Shown one piece after another: positions 23,061 through 35,884 of a DNA stretch of 64,000 nt. The DNA comes from Isoperla grammatica (Eukaryota > Arthropoda > Insecta > Plecoptera > Perlodidae): assembly GCA_945910005.1 (NCBI GenBank), contig OX246739.1:34437608-34501607 (forward strand). The letters are read 5' to 3'. Every line of letters begins with the position of its first letter. Within the stretch, counting starts at the first letter, position 1. Under the pieces are notes generated by a model, which did not search any database, was not told the origin of the DNA, and saw nothing but the letters and a program-made list of their open reading frames with translations. The translations under genes and the position numbers were made by a program.

Positions 23061-23254
23061 ACTGGTAAGCGCGTCTGCACGTCGTGCATGCTTGCCTGTT
23101 CGTTGGTCTTACTCCGGCTGCTCTTTTTGCCACCGACAACTTTGTTGGCGTTCGTTCATACGAGATAATTTACTTATATTCTGTTCACTCGCACGAAGTA
23201 ACTAATTCCGAGCTGCTTAGAGCAGGTTTTTACTACACTCCGGATTGAGAAAAC

Positions 23255-23306
23255 ATGGGTGAGGGATACGTGGAAGTGTGCGATGACGCGCTTTGTTACG
23301 ATAAAG
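23255..23306 (+). CDS. Candidate first coding exon of an unidentified plus-strand gene
   Basis: ATG in a strong initiation context (GAAAACATGGGT) opens the frame MGEGYVEVCDDALCYDK plus one base, then a donor (AAAG followed by GTAATC). The preceding 200 bp (about 23055-23254) is less AT-rich than its surroundings and has scattered CpG, as expected for a 5' UTR or promoter. No next exon could be assigned, and the 17 residues are too few to recognise a family. It could also be chance. Confidence 0.35.
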
Positions 23307-26300
23307 GTAATCAGGTCTGATGGTAGATGTATTTTGTAAACGTTTCTTGAGAAATGTTATGTTGACTAGAACTGGAGGTGAAGTAACGACAATGATGAAT
23401 TAATAATTTCATATTTTCTTTATAACGTATATAAAAATAATGTATAGCCTACTAGGGTTAAAATCAGGCATGAAAAAAAAGTAAACATTATGCATTATTT
23501 TGTATTTATTTTGTCTGATCGTAGTATAAGATATGATTTCATACTCAACTATTACAAACAAAAATTTAATCCCGTAAAATAATATGGCATTTGTCCATAG
23601 AATCTGGTCGCACGATTTTGGCCGATTTAAAGTATGATATTTAGCGCATTTTTCTGAATGGTATCAGGCATATAAACTTTTTGTTGCAATTTGTGGTAGG
23701 TCAAGAACTTTTGCGACAGACTGTCTGTAGGCCTACTTAAAATGCAACTTAATGCAAATTTGGAACATTGAAGCATGCTGACAATTGACTATAATCTACG
23801 GCTACGCGTATATATCAACCTTTTACCCCAAGCAGGAGACGGGATTTTTGGCGATCCCTCTACATCGTGTCCCTTATTACTAGACACGTGTTGGTTATAA
23901 AATTCCACAAAACACACCATGCATATTTTTAATTAAATATGATATTTGAGTATTCCTGGGGTACGCGGACCGTCAGATGGGAATCATTGATAAAGAATGT
24001 CTATAGTTTGATTGAATTATTAGCGGCATGAGCGATCGTCACTGTTCAGCCAATCACAATCAGTAGTAGATCTCTCATCCTTACAATCAGCTTTGCCAAG
24101 ATTTCTCTAATGCTTCACTTTCAGTCCGACTCCTAACTAGAGCTTCGCAGAAGAGGAACCGGTATTATCTACTTATTTCCTGCAATCTAACAGTTTATTA
24201 TTGAATAGAAATCATGAATCAGCTCCGATCGAAACTAGGACTCGTCATTTAATAAAAAAAAACGCTTTGGGTTATTGTGGCAATTAATTGTCAGTTTAAA
24301 ATTTGAGATGTTGCTGTATGTGGGAATACGGTATACATATTATCATTATTTCCACTGCATGTCACAGTTAATATGGTTATCAATAATCATTATCACTTAC
24401 TTCATTTTAATACACTGGTTAAAGTATTACACACATAAAAATATGACCATATTAATCTTATTTGACCTAATATCTTTCGTGTGCTTTTATACTGTTTCAA
24501 AACATTAATGCTACAATAATCTATTGTATTGTTAGGGTTTGCGTTGCAATATTGTTTATGTTAAGTGTGTTCAAAGGTAAACATGTCGCCAAAATATAGA
24601 TTGCACGCATTGAAGAGGCATTTAAAATAACTTCCTATGTCTATAAAATACAGTCACAATAATTAATGTATATCGATCATATTATTGATCGCATATTTCT
24701 TTGAAATTAAACCTGTTTGTGTCGTAATGTAAGCTACAAACTATTGTAACTGTGCCATCTTGTGGCGGAGCCTGTCCTTGAATCCTATGACAGAAGAATA
24801 GTTTAGTAGAATAGAATAGTTTCCCGTGGGGATCGACTCTGCTCGAAGGAAGAGTTCACAAATAATTAGTGGACCGTGATAGGCAACACAAACGCAGACT
24901 TAGATCTAATTACAAATGGTTCATTAGTTGAAACTAAGGTCCGGACGGATGCACAGTGCCTGTTTCAACTATAGTAGCCCCAACGAAAGTATTCGCATAC
25001 CGACCTCAGGTCATTGTCTACTGCCCCTTTCAACCGCGCCAATTGAAAGAAAATCAATCACACATTCGTAGATGCATGGTTCAGCTTAGTCCAGTGCACA
25101 GGCGGTTTGGCCACACCCACCGTTACAGGTAACGAACGGAAGGTATTAAATTATCCCCAATGGACCTAGAACATTAAATTTTCACCTTCGACTCGCCTGT
25201 GTCGTACGCATCAAAATACTTCCATTACGGCAACTATTGTACCCACCTATACACATAGCCTCAAACTGAAAACTGAATGAATACAACTGTGGGTATTATT
25301 TTATAAAGCTTCGAACCCAGATTTCTGATAATCCTCTAGTTGTACAATTAACTCGTGTAAATGTATCTAGCATAATTAATGTTGTATGGCGCAGTACGTC
25401 ATGGAATGTATGACGTGTACAGCTAATCACAGCTCCTATAAAACCCATGGTGTGCGATGTAGTTAACTTTTCTAAAATATGTTCTGTAATTCAAAATTCG
25501 CCGGAAAAGACGGATAAAAAAGTGTTTTCAAATACGTATATCGCTAAAATTAAAACACACCCCATACAATGCATCGCATGACGCGCACACATTAATCACT
25601 GACCTGTAAGAGAATCACAAATAACAGGTGATGTCATTTTTTTCCGCAGAGGCCATCAGAATAAGTTAGCTTATTTGTATAATGGCCGCTATTGTTGAGA
25701 ATACGGGTCAAGCCGGAGGGTCGAGTATGTCTCCCCCCCCCCCCCCCCCCCTCCCCCCGACATGATCGGTTTCCCGCTCAGAAAGGTGGTACGCATGCGC
25801 ATAAACCTCATAGTCAGTCTCTTATATAAGGCAAACAAAAATAAAAATATAACACAATAAAATTCCCTATTCAGGATTTTTTCAAGAGAGTTGATGACAA
25901 TTAGATCTATACAAACGTATATACTTTGACTTGCTGGTATTCAGAAGAATGTGATTTATTGTACAACAATTTTCAAGTATTGATAAAACTGACTGTAACC
26001 CTTTCCACATACTTAATCCCAAGATCGGCCTGAATAGCTAAATAATATCGACGTCATGTCATCTCCAAATGGGCAACATTGGCCATTTAGTCTCCTCGTA
26101 CGGCCGGCAGAGCAACCATGGACACATGCTACCCTGGGCCGAACGGGGGTTTGGTGGTCTGTTTTAAACAGCGTCCTAGTGGTCTTGTGTAGGGTAGCTG
26201 AAAGTATGTTCAAATATTATCAGGTCTTGCAACGCGCTATACTCAGCTCATGGTTGCCGTGAAGTCAATAGCGCTGGCAGTTCCAGAGGTACACGACAGG

Positions 26301-28288
26301 TAGCGCGTCATGCAGGCGGGCCACATAAACGTGTAGCGCATTCTGTGTGCCTATTGCGGAACTTCCAACGCTATTGGCTTCACTGTGTGCATCTGTCAAG
26401 GAAGCCAGGAAACGTCTTCCGGTCTAATTATTCTAACGTCTTTGCCTACGACCCTCCAATCGGAAAGCAGTGGCTCGCCTAATGGCCAAATCGCCAAGTT
26501 AGTAGTTGCTGTCAGAATAATGCTACATTCTAGCCACATTAGCGCTTATTGTTAGTTGAAACGCTGTTAGTTCTCATGCAGTATAGATAAGATGTTTTGT
26601 GTAAGCCAGAATTTGTAACAAAGCAAACACTCCCCCATCCCCCTTCTGTTTGGTCACCCTTAGATATCTTGAGAGATACAGAGACGATAGTAAACTAACT
26701 AAGTATGGCATTCCTAGGTCCATTTCTAAGAAATATGCGATTCTCTAAGCCACATTGGAAGGTCTGTATGGGGTATTGCTATTATCCGAGTAGTACATTT
26801 CATCTTTCCTTTCGTATTTGTGTTCCTATCCCATTCAACTAGCAGAATATATATATATATCAGATATTTATTTTGTAACTGTCTACTCCGGATGAAGCGC
26901 TAACAATTTTACAGAAGTATAATATAGTGCTCGTAGTTTGGTATTTAATAATATGTAGGCCGATAGGACAATAATGACGTGGATATTGTGCAATATTTAT
27001 TTTCAGGGGACACATTTTTTGCATCACTTTGTTGCGAATAAACGCAAAGCTTCGAAGGCATTTGGGCTTATAGAATAAAGACATCTTGAAGTTGACCACT
27101 TTACTTACATACATATTATGGCTGCAATGTCTTTCGATAATTGAGTCCCGTGTACGTTAAACCATCAAAATGATAAAAGTGCTAAAAGTGTTGTGCTGAC
27201 GGTACGTTTGGGAAAATGAAATGATGAGTTGAAAAATATATTTTATGCCAAAGTGTAACCGGGAGTGTTGAAGGAGCATAAAATGAGGACAATATGGGGG
27301 TGGAACAGGGGAAAGGAGTGACACGTATACATATCTGATATCATGTTTATCATATTTTGAAGAATTCAAAAAGTAACCATTTTAATGTTAGCTAAACCAA
27401 TAAAACAAAAAATAGTCAATAAACTAGCGGGTCCACTTTCGACTTTCAAACATCTTTGGATATTCAACATTTTCTAAAGAAAAGTTAAACTTATCCTTTT
27501 TCTCCTCAAAGTCTATCTTTTTAATATAAACGAATATAATTTGCCCCTTCTAAAAGTTAGCCCGGAAATTGAAATTCTAAAGAGTCCAACTAAAAGTTCT
27601 TCCGGAAATTGAAAGTCTCGAGAGAGACAATGAAGAGACTCAGTCTTAGTCCCGAGATCCAGAGTCGGCTAATATACCTCCCTGCCAGATAGACACAGAA
27701 AGATAGAGTTTCAAAGAGACAGGTAGAGAAAGATAGGTTATGCCAGAGATAGACATAGAAAGATGGGTACAATTTTCAATTTTGTTAATATAGAATGCTC
27801 GCAAGGAGTTTGTAATCTTCTTCAACGACAGTGTTTAGAATAGCCACGTGTCAAACCGCTATACCTCATACAATAATTGTATATCGAGAATACAAAATAC
27901 TACTATCAACGTCTGTAACTGGACGAAAACAATCTCAAAAGCCAAAAACGTATATATTCCTTCTGGAAGATATCTGAGAATATAAACTTGACTTCCAAAG
28001 TTGCTACATAGGGTCTAATTGTAGTAAATACAGCACATATCACTGAAGGTAAAGTATTGAAACTTCCACTAACGATAACTGTAAAATTTGTGTGCGCGTA
28101 TGATAGTATGGAGGGGGGGGGGGGGGTGAGGCTTATCGTTCCCCCGTCCTGCCCTTATCAAACTTTTCAACTTTATAAGTACCAAGTTTTGCCGGATCTT
28201 CTGATTTTATAGGGTTGGTGTTTAGCAAAGCTTATTCCTACAATGAATTTACAGACGGTCCAGATATGCATATCTATTAGAGAACGAG
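23307..28288. other. Non-coding stretch
   Basis: About 5 kb without a supported exon. Contains a cytosine run at 25732-25757, a guanine run at 28113-28126 and a short TA run near 26848-26859. Open frames are short and low in coding character. Confidence 0.4.
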
Positions 28289-28360
28289 AAGGTGGCTGTG
28301 TGGCGAGCACGTGTGTGACTCTTGTTCGGGAGGTTACGGGTTCAATTCCCACAACCGGCA
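28289..28360 (+). mobile_element. tRNA-like head of a SINE
   Basis: Pol III boxes in tRNA spacing: box A TGGCTGTGTGG and box B GGGTTCAATTCCC, ending ACAACCGGCA. The arms are too degenerate for a functional tRNA, so a tRNA-derived SINE remnant is the best reading. Its 3' end and target-site duplication were not identified. Confidence 0.55.
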
Positions 28361-31300
28361 ATCACACTTATTTTATTATGTTTTCCGATGAATGCCGAGG
28401 TTGAGTCCACTAATTCTTAACAGCTTCCACGTTTGTACTGGAGAAGCAAAATTTAAAAAAATATTATGGAATAAAAAAACGTATTCTGAAAAGCTGCATA
28501 CAGATGCAAGATGCATACAGGGCGTTACCTGTTACACTGATATTATCATAACCACGACACATTGTATTAGCTACTCTTGCAGGTTGTAAATGAATACTTA
28601 AAATGCACATATCTCAGTTGCATTCAACCTTGAGAAATACCCAGTATATACCTTGTCTACTCATGTTGTAAACTGATAACAGTGGTCGCATTATAAATGT
28701 TCTGTGTGGAAATCGCTTTAATGTCTCATTTTCAATTTCAAAACAAAGTTTTCATTAATATATAATTAATGATAAAACAGCAAGAGTTGAAACGACGGTT
28801 AAACATAATGAGTTGAGATAATAATTTTTGGGGCCGTTTCACGCAATTAATTGGAAGGCAATGTTCGCAATTTCGCTAATTAAACTTCTCGTTTAACGAC
28901 AGCGTCGCAGGAGATGATGCAGCACAAGTTTTACGGTTAAACGAAAAGAAGCCGAAATGTCGACCCATTAAACTCGGCTTCAATGTTGATGAAACCATGC
29001 ACGTATTTCAGTGGGTCTAATTGGAGTCTATGTAAGAGAGTATGGCTTGGAGTGATATTGCCACTGATGTACGTTCCACACGTACACAAGGACGTAATCA
29101 ACAAGATGATGCAGAACTGGTTTTAAATTGTTAATCAGAATTAAATATAAGCTATAATATTGATAACATAAATAAATAGTTCGAAATTGTATTTATTATC
29201 ACCACTATGTGAAGGTCAAGTGAAAGTTTGTCGAAATGTCAGTGGGATATTATTATGTACTCCAAGCCTTGAACACAATGACAAATCAGCTGGAACTTGG
29301 AAGCCATACGACGTCCTTCTTATGTGTAGAAGTATTAATTTTAAGAGATTACATAAATATTTATGAATAACAGGAATTTTACATTATCGACAACCATACA
29401 TTGTCTCATAACATAATAAGTCTAGCTCCCTATATAGACAAGGTATAAGAGTGAACTTCTACTTCTCGTATTAAATGTATGTAATACAATTTGGTTAATT
29501 GTTTTGAAAGGTTATTATTGTGTAAAAAAAATGTATAATCGAATGTTGTTATGCCTCTCCCAGAGTTATATCAACTTCTAAAATGATCAACGTGTTCCTT
29601 TTATTTCCCGTTATTTGTCTCTCAGTGTCAAACGATACCAATTTTCATCTTCGTAAATGGTTTTTCTAAACTTTATATAAAATAGGTACCCAATTGTTGA
29701 TCACCTGTCCAATAGCGTTATCAGTCAACTAGTCTGCTAGATTTTTAAATTGCCCTTTTGGCCGTTTTTTGCAGTAAAAGTAAAAGCTTCCGATTTCCGC
29801 GTTTTCTTACTGACATTACAATTTTGTAGGCCTATACCACTCTCGGCTTGTCCGATTTAGTGAGACCACAAATGTGCAAAGCTGACCGCGGCTAAGTCGC
29901 AGAACATGTTTTGTATTGTACACACACAATCCAACATGAAAGATGGGTGTTTATCTGCCACGCAGTGTCCATAACATTCCGATTAACATTCTAACGTGTT
30001 TTGCACACTTGATCGAAACAATAATGATGCAACACAATATGTCGCGCACGGAAGCGAGTTTGCAGGTTGATTGTGAAAATAATTGTCTCCACGTGTGAGG
30101 TTGATCGGAGCAGATCGGATCGGATTACACCGGAACGGATCATAACAGCTTCCACATTAATCGGAACGCAGGGCACAAAAAAAAGATCGAATATCGAAGT
30201 ATATAGACTGCACCGAGTCGCGGTATATCTGTCATTCCAACTCCCATAAAAAGATGTTAACCTTCCCAAAACAGCTGATATAATTATTATTACGTGACAA
30301 CAGGCAGTTACGTAACAGTTAATTGGTGTACAAACAAGTCAGGAAACGTTTGACTGCAATGAAGAGATGCCGAAAACATCATAAACTACGCATCATGTAT
30401 AAGCCTATACTTTCACCAACGAAACACTTGGGTGCTTGCTCGTCAATGATTTTGGCTCGCATGAAAACAATTAATATGACGTTTCCAACAAGCTGAAATG
30501 TACGGACGGCCCTCAGTAGAAACATTGCATGGTTTTGTGGTTTATAACACAGTCCACGTACTCGTCTTCAAATCAAGACTTTAAGTTTTGAAACGAGTAC
30601 AAATTCGTACATTGTCTGGATAAATAAATGGATCCTTGTAGGCCTATGTACGCATGTATGTATGCAGACATGCACCATATCACAAGATTCTACCGGGAGG
30701 AGGGGGGGGGGGGGCTATTCCTGAAAGTTGTCATGGTGACAATACTCACTTTACTTGGAGTTTTTTCCACACGGTCCGCCACAGCAATCAGACAATAGCA
30801 AGTGAATAGTGATAACGACATCGATATCTGTCACCACATGAAAACTTTCAAAAAGAGCCCCCCCCCCCCCCCACAGTTCTTCATATAATATGTGTGTGTG
30901 CATTCCTCAGTGTGCTCTTGTTAGACACCTGCTACATGTGCAATTATATAAGCAGCTTCTTCGTCGAAGCTCTAGGCGGGTTAGGTATTTATTTGAAGAA
31001 TACAAAGTTTTAATAAGTGTTGCGGTTCAACACACCATTACTGTTTTCTTAAGTATCAATTAAGAGAGCAAACAGGTGTTTTGGACCAGACACACTTTCA
31101 ATATTACGTTTTACATTCATTATACTCTGTACTAACTTCAGCGAACTAGATAAGTGTAAATTGATTCTTATTGTGCATTGCGATCGTACCAGTTACCACA
31201 CCCTTGTTTATGCGATGCAGACTAGATAACAATTTGTTGAAACCACAGACCTTGGCGGATAAATCAATTCCAAACCAAACCAAACTTATAATTATATTAA

Positions 31301-31883
31301 TACTCCTCAAATCAAATGGAACCGTATACCGTATACAAACCCTATGTGTGACATTGTGCGTTATTTAACGCTTATGGACCGTGTAGAAAATAGTAAATAT
31401 ATACATTCTATTGGAAGCGCGATTGGAAGTAATTTCGCATTTCTCAGAGACTCGCAAACCGTTTGCTTGTCGTTCGTTCTTATACCATTCGAAATTATCC
31501 ATGCTAACTACGGCTTGCAGCTAGTAGGCCTACAAGTGACACTGGTATATAGGTACAGCAATGTGCTACTATGGACTGGATTCAAATATATCAATATAAC
31601 ATTGCAACACTATAGATACACGTCATGGTATATGTGCTATAGCTGCGTTAGTCAATATACTAAATATAGAAACTATTTCTTGAGGGCACAGCTACGACGA
31701 TTGATAGCACGCACACAATGATTTGAGTATTGGCCCGGCCAATATATTATGTCCAGATACCTAATATAGGATTCCTAAACAATTGGTGATGTCTCTTAGT
31801 TTAACGGGGTCGCCAAACAGAATTTTGTAAACTGTTTCTGTCCTACGAAAGTAACGGACCTGTTTCAAAATCAAATAGATGGT
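28361..31883. other. Non-coding stretch
   Basis: About 3.5 kb with no supported gene. A G-run at 30702-30714 and a C-run at 30858-30872 lie 150 bp apart and could pair. Open frames up to about 125 codons near 31344-31721 show no domain or splice context. Confidence 0.4.
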
Positions 31884-31896
31884 ATAGGAAGTAGAT

Positions 31897-32084
31897 GATG
31901 ATGATATTTGGGGTTTAACGTCCCATATTTTTGCAACGAGGCTAATCGAGACGATGAGTGGGTGATTATGGAGGATGAAAAAACGCCACATAACATCCAT
32001 GCCCAAGCCAGGATTCGAACCTGGAACGCAGAGACCGCGGTTTACTAGACCAACGCCCAATCAACCTCGGCCAACTGCGTTGGC
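31897..32084 (-). mobile_element. tRNA-derived SINE with 13-bp target-site duplication
   Basis: Perfect 13-bp duplication ATAGGAAGTAGAT at 31884-31896 and 32085-32097. On the minus strand the element starts with a tRNA-like head (GCCGAGGTTGATTGGGCGTT region, box B GGTTCGAATCC within CCAGGTTCGAATCCTGG). It has a unique middle, then GGGACGTTAAACCCC, and ends in an ATC-repeat tail (ATCATCATCATC). About 188 bp in all. The combination of head, GACGTTAAACCCC motif, simple-repeat tail and duplication is that of a recently inserted SINE. Confidence 0.88.
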
Positions 32085-32127
32085 ATAGGAAGTAGATAAA
32101 TAGAAAATTATGTTGGTTATCGCGTAA

Positions 32128-32294
32128 GCGACTTGGCCCAAGATTACCTTACATATACTTTCGTCACAGGCGAGGCACTCGTAGCCAACCAGCGAACCGT
32201 CCGAGACACACCCGCACAAATACCGATCGCTGATTGGCTACAAGCCCGTCGCTTATGACGAAAGCATGTGTAAGGTAGTCTTGGGACAACTATA
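32128..32294. mobile_element. 167-bp fold-back MITE, copy 1
   Basis: Near-palindromic throughout. The right end is TAGTCTTGGGACAACTATA, and the left carries the degraded complement TTGGCCCAAGATTACCTTAC. Internal blocks TTTCGTCACAGGCGA and TGACGAAAGCATGTGTAAGG pair, as do TCGTAGCCAACCAGCGA and TCGCTGATTGGCTAC. About 80% similar by eye to 37938-38105. No coding capacity. Confidence 0.8.
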
Positions 32295-32444
32295 ACTAGG
32301 CTCATATACTAGTTACGTTGGGACTACTTTATAGGAGCTATAGCTCTGTCATCCGCGCATATCGTGATGTGATGCGATCATGTGTGACAAAATTGTCACA
32401 CACCGGAAGTAGATGCATCGATGCTGTAACATCATGCCGGGTTA

Positions 32445-32510
32445 TTGCGGTCCGCCCCTGCAGTGATCGAAACCTTGGACGCTGCCATGCACCACCTACC
32501 ATTGAGCCAC
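32445..32510 (-). mobile_element. Degenerate tRNA-like SINE head
   Basis: On the minus strand box A TGGCTCAATGG is followed at tRNA spacing by a degraded box B (AAGGTTTCGATCAC). No intact tRNA arms. Probably an old SINE. Confidence 0.4.
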
Positions 32511-33105
32511 AATCTCTCTCGGATCGCACATTACATTACTCTACAGCTTTTAAAATCTTAGAATAATTATATTATGTTTATGTTTATAATAACAATAATA
32601 TTATAACAGTGATAATGATAATCATAATGATTGTGATAATGATACATATTATTATTATTGTTGTTTTAGATAGTACTAAAACCACCACAACTCACCAAGC
32701 CTAATTGTGATCCAGTCACTTCCATCACAGTCACACACTTGGCAGACAGGACTCCCGATGTATAACATCGTCCCACACATACACAAACCACTCCTTAGAA
32801 GTAAACAATATACTGAACTTGATGGACGGTGTGATGAAATATCAGCGCGCTCTAGCCCAAGAATCAGGAATGTTTAACAAACGTACATGAGTCATATTGA
32901 CTAACTTCTATTACACATGTCAATCGAATTTCTGGCCAGTAACTGATGGTCTGGTGAGAACACAAATGTCGCACCTCATTGGTCAGTTATATAGTTGTCT
33001 ACAAGTTTGTGACGTCGTCTTCTCGTAAAGGAATCGTATTCCCGTATCAAATATAGGATTTTATAAAATTCTACTCTCCCAGGAATCAAACCCAGACGCG
33101 TCCGT

Positions 33106-33168
33106 TGTGGCTCATGGGTTTGGGCGCAGGCCGGGCACGAACGGACGTGTGTTCGAATCCCGCGCAAT
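33106..33168 (+). mobile_element. tRNA-like SINE head
   Basis: Box A TGGCTCATGGG and box B GTGTTCGAATCCC at tRNA-like spacing. Immediately before it, on the other strand, is a second box-B-like GGTTTGATTCC (33076-33096), which may be a second degraded copy. Not foldable into an intact tRNA. Confidence 0.45.
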
Positions 33169-33271
33169 GTATTAGTTTTCTTGTAAAGTCACTCGTCTAC
33201 ATTCGTCCTCAAAGGTAAAGCATGATTGCAATAATAAGAGACGTAAAACAACACCAGTTTCAAGTCGATTT

Positions 33272-33316
33272 TTAGTAGTTTTAGTAGTTTGTTTTGTTAT
33301 AACTTCAGCTAACAAT
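33272..33316 (+). repeat. Inverted partner of 35459-35496
   Basis: TAGTAGTTTTAGTAGTTTG...TTATAACTTCAGCTAACAAT reappears inverted at 35459-35496 with only a 5-bp length difference. The pair brackets the two 70-bp modules, so all four may mark one broken element of about 2.2 kb. Confidence 0.6.
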
Positions 33317-33357
33317 TTATTATTGAACAATGATTCCATTGATTTATATTCCAACAG

Positions 33358-33427
33358 CATGGGATGGACCTCGTCCTCGGAGTTTTGTTACTCGCATTTC
33401 ATTTTTATTGAATATAATACCGATACC
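33358..33427 (+). repeat. 70-bp dispersed module, copy 1
   Basis: CATGGGATGGACCTCGTCCT through AATATAATACCGATACC. The same 70 bp recurs at 34162-34231 with four substitutions and no length change. Possibly the end of a non-autonomous element. Confidence 0.85.
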
Positions 33428-34161
33428 TTATATAACAATTTTAAAATAAATTATTCAATTCTTATTTTAATCAACACCTGTTTCAAGTAGATGTCAGAAA
33501 TTAGAGAGGTAGATAATTAAGTTGGTACTATTGCACTAGGCTGTTTCGTCAGCATGAGACTGGGGCAACTTCAGTATGGTAAACATAACAGTTTAGCTGA
33601 CACAGGCCCTTTATACTCCATGTTTATTTATATCCTCACATTACGGTATTTGGTCTACCGTGATACAAGCAACATAATGAACTACATTCCTACTGGTCAG
33701 CGGAGCGGGCAACACTATATGGCCCAGTTACGAGTAATCAAAAGATTGTGAGCTGAATATATTCGCGTGTATACGTACAATACGCCTGGCCCTCAATTCA
33801 TCACAGATCATTCTTGTTTTTTATTACGGGCCTTATAATATTCAAGAGAATTCCAGATAAAACTCATTCACAACAATAACAAATATAACATCAATGTTAA
33901 TAGATCTTGTATGCACCAATGAACCTTGAAATAAATTTCAGAAAAAATTTGGGGCTATATAGTATAGTAGTCGCCCACACTTCGCCAACTGCTGTTCTGC
34001 CTCGGGCAAGCAGCCAGTTCACCACGTCTTCCATCATCCCGGCCAAAAGTACACTCAAAGAGATTGTTGATATTGTTGGTAATCATAAATGTCAACGACT
34101 CGTTTGATTCTGCATTGCATTTACTTTCTCCGTCGATACAGGATGCAGGATTCTCCAACTA

Positions 34162-34231
34162 CATGGGATAGACCTCGTCCTCGGAGTTTTGATACTCGCA
34201 TTTCATTTTTATTAAATATAATACCGATACC
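34162..34231 (+). repeat. 70-bp dispersed module, copy 2
   Basis: Direct repeat of 33358-33427, 804 bp downstream, same length, about 94% identical by eye. Confidence 0.85.
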
Positions 34232-35884
34232 ATTTTATAACATCATCATCAAGAAAAAAAGATTGAATGAATACTGAATAAGGTGCAGGAAATAATTTCC
34301 AAACTTAATATTTCAAGTGATTATGGTAGGGCCCTATGCCTATTTGGAATCAGGGACATAAGTAACTTTAAAATTATATTATGATTTGTATGTTTATAAG
34401 CAGATGAAAAGTTATCTATGATAGCGGTATAATGTAAGGCGGCTCATGACGGCTGGGACTCTTCCCCAGACCGCATGCATTGCTTACACAATTCGGTAAT
34501 ACCAGTAGGTCCTATCGCTAATTTGCAGCTGTTTTTAATTTTATTCGTTTCCTACTTGTAACAAGGTCTTATTTATTTGCAGAAATATATAAGCTTACGT
34601 AATATGAACCACATTTAGCTACTTACTACCTTAATTATTATCTGTTATCACCTATCACTTGCCTCCATTTAATCTGGGTCACTTGAAAGGACAAGAGCGA
34701 CAGAGGAACCACGAGGCAAGTCTTGTCATTGCTTTGTTTTTTATGTTTACTTTCCGTACTGGCGTCTCTATTCAACATGATTTGGCAAAATACGAGTGTT
34801 GGTTATTTTTTACGTACTCAGGTTAGGTAAGGTGGTACTTGTAAAACTAGATTTATATCTTGATACCCATTAAATAAATCCAGTCATTAAATGTCTTATC
34901 AACTCCTTTATTACCCGTTGTAAACTATAAACTGTTAATTGTAAAATTTTCTTAGCAAATCTATAAATTATCTAATTTAATAAAATGACGCCGCCAATCT
35001 TATTACAAATGAATAACCATTTTAAAGCAGCATTTTTTTAGCCATGGATAATTTATGTTCAATAAATAACATTGAAAACATCTAAAATAAATCTGGCATT
35101 GCTGTGATTTATTCTCTACCCAACGGAATGCATCCAGTATATTTTTACTGGCCTACCTGGCATTTCAGAAAATTATTCAATTCTTATTTAAATCATCTCA
35201 TTAATATGTTACGTTACTGGTCAACTATACACTGTGACGTAATAGACAACTATTTGTTAACAATAGAAAACGAAAAGAAATTCATGAATCAATCGAGGCC
35301 AGTCCAATTTGAACTAATTTTGAGTGGTTGTACATTATTTTACGTGAAGATCTTGGTTATGGAAACTGATATACTTATTTTGAAATGTATAGTTTAGTGG
35401 TAGTCATGTTTAAAATGTGTCTACAATGTAGAAATATGTGCATCAATATTCAATTATAATTGTTAGCTGAAGTTATAACAAACTACTAAAACTACTGAAA
35501 TACTATTTTTTCATATTACCCTCAACACCAATTCTCTGTATGCAGGGTATTTACTCGCACAAATTAATGAATGGCATCAAATTGGCATTCCACTGTTTTC
35601 AAACTCCAATCAGTGCCCTTCTTACTATTATTCGGTTTTGTTTACATTTCTATTGTGATTATTATTGAGTTAAATTCGAACGACTATACCATACCTACCA
35701 AATACAAACTTTGGAGTCGACAAAAGGAAGCCACACCCTAAATCCGACCCTATTGTTCGTGCCGTGTTCATAGACTTAAATTAATAATTAATAATTCTCA
35801 CCTTGAGCTTCGTTTACTCCAACAGGTCCCAGAGTTACTCGTCTGACGCGACCAACACAGTCACACGCGTGACACCTCGGAACG

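Noticed and set aside
31344..31721. 125-residue plus-strand frame
   Set aside because: Low-complexity composition, no domain, no splice or promoter context. Length is within chance for AT-rich DNA with varied start codons.
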